This document shows, in pieces, positions 9,083 to 17,124 of a stretch of 40,008 bases of DNA. A model generated the notes under the pieces. That model had not been told where the DNA came from. It saw only the letters and a program-made list of their open reading frames with translations, and searched no databases. The first letter of the stretch is position 1, and each line of letters starts with the position of its first letter. The translations under genes were made by a program, and so were the position numbers. This stretch comes from an uncultured Ruminococcus sp. GTDB taxonomy: Bacteria; Bacillota; Clostridia; Oscillospirales; CAG-272. Location: the NCBI GenBank assembly GCA_902782445.1, contig CACZNC010000022.1:1-40008 (forward strand), written 5' to 3'.

Positions 9083-10272
9083 TTTGAATCTCCTTCCCCG
9101 TCGATTTCCGTGAGCGTCAGCCGCACGATCACCGGTTCGCCGTTTTCGTCTGTTCCCTCTCCGAGCGGTACCCCGTCCGAAAAGCCGATCAGCGTGCCGC
9201 CTTCGACGCGGTACCGGTGTCTTTCTCCGGTGGCCGGATCGAGGGAAACCACCGTGCCGTCGCCGAGCCGGTAAATATCCGTCACGACCGTCTCGTCCCC
9301 GTTTCCGGTGGGCAGTTCCTTCGTTTCCTCGTATTCGTAATAGAACGGCGAAAACCAGATCTTTCCGTCGTAAGGGAACACGGTGCAGTACGCGCTGACG
9401 TCATCCGCGGCGATGAATGCCCGTCCGTCCCGGATCACGGCTATCGCGCTCCGGTCGATCCGCTCCGTCACCGTGACGGTGGTGAAAACGGACTCCGCCG
9501 AACAGAGGAAGACGGCATATCCCCTTTCGCTGTACAACAGGGACCCGAAGCGCACCCCATCCGGCGCCGGGACGAGCGTGGATCCTCCGCCCCTCTTCGG
9601 GATGATCTCGCATGCGACGTCCCTACTGTCGGAGGCATTCGTCAGATAATAATTCTCTTCGTCCACGGAAAATCCGACTCCGACGGGCAGGCTGCCGAAG
9701 ACGCTCTCCGCCCGGCCACCGTTCTTCGGGACCCGCATGATTTCGAGGACTTGATCCCCGCGGTACGAGGTTTCCGCGTTTGGATCGGCTCCCTCCCGGT
9801 ACAGGCTGTTCGCGTAGTAGAGATACCGGCTGTCCGCGGTAAAGACCGAAAGACCGTAAGTCCCGGCGTTTTCGGTCTCCGCGAGCGGGCGCATCGGATC
9901 GACTCCCGCGGGGTCCACGGCGTATATCCCGTACCGCGGACTTCCGATTTCGATCTTCTTTGCGAGCATGAAAAGGGTCTCGCCGTCCGTGCAGAACCGC
10001 CGCGGGATCCCCATCGTCTCCCCGTCGGGACAGGGGCCGTTCGCTCCGTCGTGGGCGCAGAGAGGATCCCGGCACAGCCCCGAAGGCCGGTCGAATCCCT
10101 CGTGATAGACATTCTTTTTCCAGCTCGGGGCGTTGAGGACGATCGTCTCCCCGATCTGGCATCCGTCCGGGCGGTTGTACCAGGGCGCGGGCGTGGATTT
10201 TGGGGAACAGGAGGGGAGGAGAACGATCAAAACCTGCATGACAACGAAACGGATAATCGTCTTTCTTTTCAT
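9079..10272 (-). CDS. Lp6: type A DPLC-motif lipoprotein
   Basis: A 397-residue predicted lipoprotein, the shortest complete member. Lipobox C22 (LPSC). The motif is C67-R-DPL-C72-A-H74, then C81-P; the type A extra cysteine is C38, 29 residues earlier. A degenerate form of the second conserved segment is present (ETKELPTG in place of GTKPMPTG). The start overlaps the Lp7 stop by 4 bp and the stop overlaps the Lp5 start by 4 bp, so Lp7-Lp6-Lp5 are tightly coupled. Confidence 0.9.
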   Translation of the reverse strand: MKRKTIIRFVVMQVLIVLLPSCSPKSTPAPWYNRPDGCQIGETIVLNAPSWKKNVYHEGFDRPSGLCRDPLCAHDGANGPCPDGETMGIPRRFCTDGETLFMLAKKIEIGSPRYGIYAVDPAGVDPMRPLAETENAGTYGLSVFTADSRYLYYANSLYREGADPNAETSYRGDQVLEIMRVPKNGGRAESVFGSLPVGVGFSVDEENYYLTNASDSRDVACEIIPKRGGGSTLVPAPDGVRFGSLLYSERGYAVFLCSAESVFTTVTVTERIDRSAIAVIRDGRAFIAADDVSAYCTVFPYDGKIWFSPFYYEYEETKELPTGNGDETVVTDIYRLGDGTVVSLDPATGERHRYRVEGGTLIGFSDGVPLGEGTDENGEPVIVRLTLTEIDGEGDSK

Positions 10273-11495
10273 TTTCCCGTCTCCGCAGAAACGATTCTGA
10301 TTTCTCCGGTTGCCGCATTCACGATCAACGTGTCGGGCGATAAACCGTATTCATAGCCCGACGAATAGAAATTATTCGGAAGATAATCCCGGAAAGCGAG
10401 GCAGAGATACGTTGCTCCATCCTCCGTCAAAGCGCCGAGAAACGTTTTGGTGTCCGTCATGTCCAGATCATACTCCAGTGAACACAGGAGGCGGTTTTCG
10501 CTCCCGTCCGTTCCGACCGCGTAGATCTTTCCGCCGAGCCAGTTTGTCTCCTTCATGTCGTTGAATTCAAAAGTTTCCGGTTCTTCTTCGAGGACGGTGT
10601 AGTAGATCGTATCGCCCGCAAGGATCCAGGCCGCGGCGTTCCCGCACAGCGTTGCCTCCCCGCTCCCGTCCAGACGGCATCGCCGGATTTCGCGGGAGTT
10701 CGTCCGGCGGAACAGGGCTTCCGGTTCATCCGCTCCCTCCGGCCTCCTTTCCGCGGCGGCGTAATACGCGAATCCGTCCGCATAGTGTCCGTTCATGATA
10801 CGGGGATTTGCCGGGGAGAATCTTTCGGTCATGACCCCGTTCAGATCGGTGGCGTAGAAATCGATCCCGTTTTCTCCCGGCGCGTACCACAGGATCCTGT
10901 CGCCGTCAAACGCGTAGATCAACGGAAAATCCGCCGTACTCATCCCGCCGCCGACCGTCTGATACTCGCGGGAAAGCGGCAGTTCAACGGTTTTCTTCCC
11001 GTCGGAACGGAACAGGGCGTAACGGAACCTTTCATTTTCTTCCTCCCGGATTGCCGTCATAAAATAAACCGCGTCCCGATATGCGCCGAGAAGGACAATA
11101 TCATTTTCGCCGGACGCCAGATGATCGATGGCCCCGTCCCGCATGTCGTAAGATCGTATTTCGCACCGGCCGCTTTTCTCCCCGGTATACTGAGAGACGG
11201 AAAGGCCTCCGGTCACATAGTACAGTTTGTCGCCGCCGACGAGAGCGGATTGGATCCCGAAAAGAGGACAGTCCGTCGAATCATGCGAACACAAAGGGTC
11301 GATGCAAACATGGGTCGCCGCTCCCGAAACCGGATTGGTTTTGATCGGATCCCGCGGGCTGTCAGAAAGAGGACGGCCGTCCGAACTGCGGAACACATAA
11401 CGATCCGCCATGCTGCGGGACTGCGGGGATTCCCGATTCTCACAGGCCAGGAGAAGCAGAGGGGCAAGCAGGAGCCAGACAAGAGCCTTTTTCAT
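10269..11495 (-). CDS. Lp7: type B DPLC-motif lipoprotein next to the permease
   Basis: A 408-residue predicted lipoprotein with lipobox C18 (LLAC). The motif is C64-I-DPL-C69-S-H71, then C76-P, preceded by PVSGAATHV. There is no type A cysteine. The C-terminus (LIVNAATGE) and a central segment pair it with Lp3. It starts 9 bp after the end of the double ABC-2 permease gene and overlaps Lp6 by 4 bp. The position of the two type B proteins, each right after an ABC component, suggests they are the closest functional partners of the transporter (inference). Confidence 0.9.
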   Translation of the reverse strand: MKKALVWLLLAPLLLLACENRESPQSRSMADRYVFRSSDGRPLSDSPRDPIKTNPVSGAATHVCIDPLCSHDSTDCPLFGIQSALVGGDKLYYVTGGLSVSQYTGEKSGRCEIRSYDMRDGAIDHLASGENDIVLLGAYRDAVYFMTAIREEENERFRYALFRSDGKKTVELPLSREYQTVGGGMSTADFPLIYAFDGDRILWYAPGENGIDFYATDLNGVMTERFSPANPRIMNGHYADGFAYYAAAERRPEGADEPEALFRRTNSREIRRCRLDGSGEATLCGNAAAWILAGDTIYYTVLEEEPETFEFNDMKETNWLGGKIYAVGTDGSENRLLCSLEYDLDMTDTKTFLGALTEDGATYLCLAFRDYLPNNFYSSGYEYGLSPDTLIVNAATGEIRIVSAETGK

Positions 11496-11504
11496 CTTCC
11501 CACC

Positions 11505-14033
11505 TCACTCCGTAAACATCTTCTTCGCGGGCCACATGAGGGCGGCTACGGCGATCCCGGCGGCGGCGATCCAGAGGGCGAGCATCGACCAGCCGGAGCC
11601 GAAGAGGTCGAGACGGGCGGAATCGAGGAAGAGGGGCGTTCCGGCGAGCAGGGACAGAAAGCTCACCCGCTCCGCCGCCCGGACTCCGAAGGCCGCGAAC
11701 AGGGCCGGGCAGAGCGTCAGGGCCACCGCCGAGCCGAGGACGGGCAGATACCTGGCCAGAAGCTCCGACAGGGCGCAGACCAGCATCGCCATGAGAAGAG
11801 CCCCCGCGATCCTGAGCAGCACATACACGACCGCGTATCCCGCCGCCGACAGGTCCCCCCCATACGCTCCGAAAAGCTCGAGGGACGCGACGGGGGCGCC
11901 GGGGGACGGAAGTTCGTAGTTTTTCCCGATGAAGAAGAGATCGGTCCCGCAGGAGAGCACGGCCAGAAGCACCGCGATCACTCCCGAAGAGACGAGCTTC
12001 GCCCGGAAGGTCTCGTCCCGCCCGCGCTTCGTCGCCCGCAGGATCTGCGCGAAGGATCCGGCCGAGGAACGCGACACGTATTCCCCGGCAAAGGATCCCG
12101 TCAGGAGCAGAAGGATCGCCGTATAGAGGAAGAGATCCGCGTCCCCGGAGAAGAGCCGCCGCCAGCCCGTATCGTAGAGGAACCAGCCGGATCCCCGGGC
12201 CGCGAGATAGGCCTCGTGCCGCTCGATCACCGTGAAGAGATCGGACCGCGCCTCGGCGGAGGAGTATTCGGAGAGGTATTCCCGGTACTCGCCGAGGGTG
12301 ATTTCCTCCCGGAGATACTTCTCCTGCATGACCTCCTTCTTCGCCAGAAGCCCGTTCAGCCGCGCGCGCTCGTCCCGGATCCATGCGGATTTCTCCGGGG
12401 TCAGCGGGCCTTCGAGCTCGGTCATATATTCCCGGTACACCGCGTCGGCGTAGGAGGGTTTCGCTTCGTAGAGCCGGGCGGAATACCAGCCCTTCGCCGC
12501 CAGAAGAACGAGGAGCAGGGCGAGGAACCGGGTGGAAACAAGGGTCTTGAACACCTCCGCCCGGAAAAGCGAGAGCGAATAGGCCCGCGATACCCGCCGT
12601 TCTCCGCGCCGCCGTTCGGTGAAGAAACCCCGGATCCGCGCGGCCGCCGTCATGAGCAGGGAGAGTGTGGTGTCGATGAGGCCGATCCGGATCTCCGCCC
12701 CTCCCTTCGCGTGGAGCAGAACGGACGCCGCCGCCCCGGCAGACGCGAGAAGGATGAAGAGAACGACCATCACCGGCACCATCCCCGCCGCCGCGCCGAA
12801 GAGGTCGACCGCCCGGTACCGGGTGAACAGCGAATTGACCGCCGACGCCGAGACGAGATTGAGGTGCGCCGCCGCGTGGGAAGCGTCAAGCCTCGAAAGC
12901 AGCAGGTTCGCCCCGAAGAGCGCAAGTCCCGCGAGGTAGTTCAGCACCGGATTCCGCGCGAGATTCGACAGCGCGAGCACGAGCAGGGAGAACACCGCCG
13001 CCGCGAGGAGCTTCACCGCCGCCATGATGCCGAAATACTGTCCCACCGTGATCCGGTAGGGCGAATAGGTGAAGGTCGGCAGGGCCTGCAGTGCGTTGAG
13101 GGGCGAAGAATAGCCGACGCGCAGGCCGAACATGGCAAAGGACGTCCCGACAAAGAGCAGGGTGAAGAGAGCAGTCAGGACGAGGGCGAGAACGATCTTC
13201 GCCGCCGCGGTCTCTGCCCTTCCCCGTTTCGAGACCCGGAGCAGAGGCAGGGTCCCCGCCTGTTTCTCCTGGGTGAAGATCACCGATCCCAGGAGCACGA
13301 GGAGCAGGAAGAGCAGAACGTCCCCGACCCGGTAGTCAAAATACCCGTTCCAGCCGCGGACATACTCCACGCAGATCTCCACCGTTCCCCGCATGGCTTC
13401 GTACCGGCGGATCACCTCGGTCTGGTATTTCCACGCGAAGGAGGACTCCGAAACGCCCATGCGCCGGAATTCGCCGAGATTGGCCCTCGCGGCGTCCGTC
13501 ACCTTTTCGAGCCGGGCGGGATAGCCCTCGGACTGGTCGATCGTGTCGTGGACGAGCCGGAAGAGCATCTCGTCCGTGACCGAATCGTCGTCGGAATAGC
13601 GGTTTGGCAGGGATTCCATCTCGAAATCCGGGTCCCCGGTCTTCATGGCTTCGAAAAACAGTTTGTGCTGTTCCTCGGAGAAGGCGGAGATCTCGGCGAA
13701 CCGGGCTTCGTATTCCGCGGGGTTTTCGAAATATCCCGCGAAGAACCGTTCGGCCAGTCCGGCAGGGTAAGCGGCCTCCTGCGTTCTGCCCGCTGCTCTG
13801 TACGCGAGGAAGGAATTGAGCGCGAGGAACACGGCGAGGAACACCCACACGACCTTCGCGCCGAGGATCTTGCGGCACTCCGCCGAAAAGAGCTTCCCGA
13901 AGCCGGATTTTACTCTCCCGGTCTCCGCCGCAGAGTGTCGGACCGCCTCTTCGCCGTACGCGAGGTCGATCCACCGGGCGTCGATGGCTCCGACGGCCTT
14001 CAAAAGATCCTCTCCCGTGAGATTCCGTTTCAT
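11505..14033 (-). CDS. Double ABC-2 type permease with an anti-sigma-like N-terminus
   Basis: An 842-residue membrane protein. The start at 14033 is chosen because its ATG overlaps the sigma factor stop (ATGA); the open frame continues upstream only as a shadow of the sigma gene. Residues 1-42 (MKRNLTGEDLLKAVGAIDAR...) are soluble and resemble the short segment at the start of proteins encoded beside clostridial ECF sigma factors. Two permease modules follow: one begins at about residue 46, the other at about 488. Each has a first membrane helix (about 60-78 and 501-517), a large outside loop, then a TKRGR-like cytosolic turn (LRVSKRGRAET at 265-275, LRATKRGRDET at 665-675) and several more helices. 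This is an internal duplication of an ABC-2 half. The transported substrate is unknown. Confidence 0.9.
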   Translation of the reverse strand: MKRNLTGEDLLKAVGAIDARWIDLAYGEEAVRHSAAETGRVKSGFGKLFSAECRKILGAKVVWVFLAVFLALNSFLAYRAAGRTQEAAYPAGLAERFFAGYFENPAEYEARFAEISAFSEEQHKLFFEAMKTGDPDFEMESLPNRYSDDDSVTDEMLFRLVHDTIDQSEGYPARLEKVTDAARANLGEFRRMGVSESSFAWKYQTEVIRRYEAMRGTVEICVEYVRGWNGYFDYRVGDVLLFLLLVLLGSVIFTQEKQAGTLPLLRVSKRGRAETAAAKIVLALVLTALFTLLFVGTSFAMFGLRVGYSSPLNALQALPTFTYSPYRITVGQYFGIMAAVKLLAAAVFSLLVLALSNLARNPVLNYLAGLALFGANLLLSRLDASHAAAHLNLVSASAVNSLFTRYRAVDLFGAAAGMVPVMVVLFILLASAGAAASVLLHAKGGAEIRIGLIDTTLSLLMTAAARIRGFFTERRRGERRVSRAYSLSLFRAEVFKTLVSTRFLALLLVLLAAKGWYSARLYEAKPSYADAVYREYMTELEGPLTPEKSAWIRDERARLNGLLAKKEVMQEKYLREEITLGEYREYLSEYSSAEARSDLFTVIERHEAYLAARGSGWFLYDTGWRRLFSGDADLFLYTAILLLLTGSFAGEYVSRSSAGSFAQILRATKRGRDETFRAKLVSSGVIAVLLAVLSCGTDLFFIGKNYELPSPGAPVASLELFGAYGGDLSAAGYAVVYVLLRIAGALLMAMLVCALSELLARYLPVLGSAVALTLCPALFAAFGVRAAERVSFLSLLAGTPLFLDSARLDLFGSGWSMLALWIAAAGIAVAALMWPAKKMFTE

Positions 14034-14581
14034 ACCTCGATTCCTCCCTTCTTCAGGTCCGCAGCAAGGTCCCGCCGCAGTTTTTTCAGCATTCTGGATA
14101 TTCTGACCGGGCTCAGCCCCGTCGTTCTGCCGATCTCCTTCGCGCTCTCCCCGGAGAAGTACCGCCGCACGAACACGACGGCTTCGATCTTCGTCCGCCC
14201 GGCAAGGAAGCTCTCGAGGATCTCCTTCATCGCGGCGGACCGGATGTACTCCTCTTCGAAGGACGCGCCCGCAAGCTCCGCCGCCTCGTCCAGTTCTTCG
14301 AGGACCGCGTTTCTTTTGGCGGATCTCTCCCGGTCCAGCCGGTTCAGGGCCAGATTGCGGACGATCCTTGCGGCGTAGGCCCGGAGAGACGCGGGATCTT
14401 CCGGCGGAATGGCGTTCCAGAGCCGGAGTCTTGTGTCGTTGAGGCACTCCTCCGCCGCCCCGGGGTCCCCGATCAGATCCAGCGCGATCTTATAGCACAG
14501 CGCGCCGAGGGACCGGTCAAATTCGCGGATCGCCCGCTCGTCCCGCGCGAAAAACAGGGCGACGATGTCCCTATCCGTCAT
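14030..14581 (-). CDS. ECF-type RNA polymerase sigma factor
   Basis: A 183-residue sigma-70 family protein. Region 2 spans about residues 10-78, with AAEECLNDTRLRLWNAIPP and the RNLALNRL helix; region 4 spans about 122-175, with a helix-turn-helix around SAKEIGRTTGLSPVRISRML. There is no region 1 or 3, as in ECF sigmas. It has an AAAGGAGG ribosome site, begins 24 bp after Lp8 ends, and its stop overlaps the permease start. Region 2.4/4 of this type is common in Clostridia, often followed by a gene for an anti-sigma-like protein; here that role may be taken by the N-terminus of the permease. It probably controls the array and perhaps itself, but its target promoter was not identified. Confidence 0.92.
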   Translation of the reverse strand: MTDRDIVALFFARDERAIREFDRSLGALCYKIALDLIGDPGAAEECLNDTRLRLWNAIPPEDPASLRAYAARIVRNLALNRLDRERSAKRNAVLEELDEAAELAGASFEEEYIRSAAMKEILESFLAGRTKIEAVVFVRRYFSGESAKEIGRTTGLSPVRISRMLKKLRRDLAADLKKGGIEV

Positions 14582-14605
14582 GGCGGCGCCTCCTTTCTTC
14601 CGATT

Positions 14606-15832
14606 TCACGGTTCCTGCCTCCAGATCACGGAGAGATCCTCCCGGCTGAGACAGACCTGCCCTCTTGCCGGTTTCCCCTCGATTTGTCCGCGCGGGTCGC
14701 TCAACACCGCATACAGAACATTCTCACCGACCCCGAATATCCGGTAGACGGATTCGCCCTCGCCGACGCCTTCGCCAAGCGCCGTCTCCGAGATTTTTCC
14801 GGTTTTGACGTCGATTTTCATGATCCGGTTCGCGTGCGTGTCGAAGATATCCCAATCGGCCGTTTCCGATCCCTTTCCCGTGGGATAGGCTTTTGTTCCG
14901 AGGTACTCCGGCATCCCCTCGCGGACAGTCCAGATTTCGTCCCCGGCAAAGACGAAGCGGGTTTCGCTTTCCGCGAGCATTTCCCATCCGCCGTCCGTGG
15001 CCCTGTACAGAAACCACCGTTCCCCGTCATAGATGACCTTTGTGCCGTCGCCCCGATCCACCTCGACGGACCGGGAGATATACGCCGTGAGATAAAGCGT
15101 TCCGTCGATCAGGCGCGGATATACGCCCGTAAAAACGCCGGGCAGGGGGATCCGTTCGGTGTCTCCCGTTTTCAGATCGGTGCGTTCGATTTCACCGGCG
15201 GTCGGGAACGCGCGGATCAGCGTTTTTTCATCCGCGTCAAAGTGCGAACCGATTTCTCCGCGCTCCTTTGTGACCTGTTCGGCCCGTCCGCCGGTTATCG
15301 GGATCCGGATAATAAAACTGTACTGGTCGCTGAGGTCCAGGTATCCCGCGCTTCGGTCGTAATCCTCGTTATAACGGCCTTCTTCAAAATAGAGAAACCC
15401 GTCCGCGAACACGAGATCCAGGCTGTTGTTCCCCGTGGCTTCAAACTCATAGAGCATTTTCATATCCGTGCCGTCCGGAGAGAGGGAGCAGATCCTTCGC
15501 GTCAGCGCGTGCTGAAACGGGATGGGCGTGTTACAGTAGAGTTTGATGCCGTCCGTCGCAAAATGCGGTCCTCCGCCCCATGTAAGCGTGCTGTCAGGAC
15601 AGGAGCCGACTCCGAACTCGTGCGTACACAGCGGATCGCGGCATAAACCCTCTTTGATCCCGTCGGGCGTATAGTACCTGACCTGTCCGGCTCCGAAATC
15701 GTAATAGAATTCATCCCCGAAGACGCATCCGCAGTTCAGCATATCGTTGACATGATACCGGGCGGGAGCGGGCTGTTTCCCGCAGGCCGACAGCAGAAAG
15801 AGACACAGAAGCGGGATCATACACTTCTTCAT
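14606..15832 (-). CDS. Lp8: type A DPLC-motif lipoprotein
   Basis: A 408-residue predicted lipoprotein. The start at 15832 is preferred over an upstream in-frame start (15931) because the signal peptide MKKCMIPLLCLFLLSAC and a GGAAGGAG ribosome site fit it. Lipobox C17. The motif is C64-R-DPL-C69-T-H71, then C78-P, after YTPDG; the extra type A cysteine is C36, 28 residues earlier, with a further C34. The second conserved segment appears as EYLGTKAYPTG. It lies just before the sigma factor gene. Confidence 0.9.
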   Translation of the reverse strand: MKKCMIPLLCLFLLSACGKQPAPARYHVNDMLNCGCVFGDEFYYDFGAGQVRYYTPDGIKEGLCRDPLCTHEFGVGSCPDSTLTWGGGPHFATDGIKLYCNTPIPFQHALTRRICSLSPDGTDMKMLYEFEATGNNSLDLVFADGFLYFEEGRYNEDYDRSAGYLDLSDQYSFIIRIPITGGRAEQVTKERGEIGSHFDADEKTLIRAFPTAGEIERTDLKTGDTERIPLPGVFTGVYPRLIDGTLYLTAYISRSVEVDRGDGTKVIYDGERWFLYRATDGGWEMLAESETRFVFAGDEIWTVREGMPEYLGTKAYPTGKGSETADWDIFDTHANRIMKIDVKTGKISETALGEGVGEGESVYRIFGVGENVLYAVLSDPRGQIEGKPARGQVCLSREDLSVIWRQEP

Positions 15833-15860
15833 GAATTCGCTCCTTCCGTCATGAAACCGT

Positions 15861-17111
15861 TCACTGCCAGAACGCCGGATCGACCCGGGTAATCTCTCCC
15901 GTTTTCCGGTCGACGCGGAAGTAAGCCTCATGCGCTGCCATGTCGTCCTGCGTGACGCCTTCGAGCGTTTTGAGATCCCCCGTCGGCTCGAAGTCCCGGC
16001 AGACCAGCCCGTGCGCGACGATCCAGTCCTCCCCCGCGCCGACGATGCCGTAGATATAGAGCCCTTCGACAGCGACCTCCCCCGTTTCCTCCCCGGTCGC
16101 GGCGTCGAACAGCAGATATCTGCCGCCCGAAACGTCCACGCCGAAGATGCGGTCTTCCTCCTCCGACCGCTCCGTGGGGAGGAAGGAATAGAGGAACTGC
16201 GGATCTGCCGGGGTGACGACGATCAGATTTCCGAAAAACAGGGGAGAGGAGCAGATCCCCCCTGCAAGCAGAACGGCCTCGTCCTCCCCGCCGTCCACGG
16301 GCGCCCGCCAGAGATCGTAGACGCGCAGGGTGGTGCTCCATACCGATTCGGGCAGGTCGGCGGGATTTTCCATCGGACGGGAATCACGAACGAAATAGAC
16401 GAACCCCCCCGAAATATCGGACACGTGCTCCCATTTCCGCCCGTCGCTCACCCGGCGGAGAGAACCGTCCCTGCCGCGCAGATACAGTTCGCCTCCGTCG
16501 ACCCGGAAATCGAAATACTCATCGACCGCCACCCCGCCCGGGATCATTTCCTCCGCCTCTTTGTCGAGACCCGATCCGTCCGCGGGTGTGCGGCAGATAT
16601 GGGCTTTTCCGTCGCCGAAGGAGGGATCCTCAATATACGAATACCAGAGATACCCGTCCGCAATGCACCATTTCGAAGGCTCATAGCTCGTCTCAGGGAA
16701 GTCGGCGACCCGGTCCATCGTCTGCGCCGTGAAATCGTACCGGTACCATCCGCATGGTTCCTCGAACATTGTGCCCCAGTCGTAAAACCAGACGGTACTG
16801 CCCACCGCCGCGACGCTCATGATCTGCTTGTTCGCGAGGGGACAGCTCTTCTGATCCTCCATCCCGTGCATACAGAGCGGATCGGCGTGGAGGGACCCGG
16901 TGTTTCCCGTCGCCGGATCGTACCAGCGGACGGAATTGAAGGAGTGGTGCAGCAGGTCCGGTATTTTCCAGATCAGTCCGTTCGCCTGTACGGTTCTGGC
17001 AGCATAAGCGGCGAGACTTTTCGCCTCGGTCCGTGTTTTTGAAGAGCATCCGGCAAGCATGAAAACCGCCGGGAGAAGAATACAGCAGAGCAGAAAGAGC
17101 GACTTTTTCAT
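15861..17111 (-). CDS. Lp9: divergent lipoprotein with Cys-to-His change in the motif
   Basis: A 416-residue predicted lipoprotein with lipobox C22 (LAGC). Its motif is H75-A-DPL-C80-M-H82, then C90-P: the first cysteine of the family is replaced by histidine (codon CAC at 16887-16889, two base changes away from TGC). The H82-to-C90 spacing is also one residue longer than in any paralogue. It keeps the preceding YDPATG turn and propeller-like repeats, and ends in a YRVDRKTGEI strand. It sits between Lp10 (13 bp gap) and Lp8 (28 bp gap). A His in place of Cys is easier to reconcile with metal binding than with a disulfide. Confidence 0.9.
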   Translation of the reverse strand: MKKSLFLLCCILLPAVFMLAGCSSKTRTEAKSLAAYAARTVQANGLIWKIPDLLHHSFNSVRWYDPATGNTGSLHADPLCMHGMEDQKSCPLANKQIMSVAAVGSTVWFYDWGTMFEEPCGWYRYDFTAQTMDRVADFPETSYEPSKWCIADGYLWYSYIEDPSFGDGKAHICRTPADGSGLDKEAEEMIPGGVAVDEYFDFRVDGGELYLRGRDGSLRRVSDGRKWEHVSDISGGFVYFVRDSRPMENPADLPESVWSTTLRVYDLWRAPVDGGEDEAVLLAGGICSSPLFFGNLIVVTPADPQFLYSFLPTERSEEEDRIFGVDVSGGRYLLFDAATGEETGEVAVEGLYIYGIVGAGEDWIVAHGLVCRDFEPTGDLKTLEGVTQDDMAAHEAYFRVDRKTGEITRVDPAFWQ

Positions 17112-17124
17112 GAGAATACCCCTT

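Noticed and set aside
10785..14378. Very long plus-strand open frame (1197 codons) opposite the permease and sigma genes
   Set aside because: Composition is Arg/Glu/Gly/His-rich without domains; it mirrors codon bias of the well-supported genes on the other strand in GC-rich DNA.
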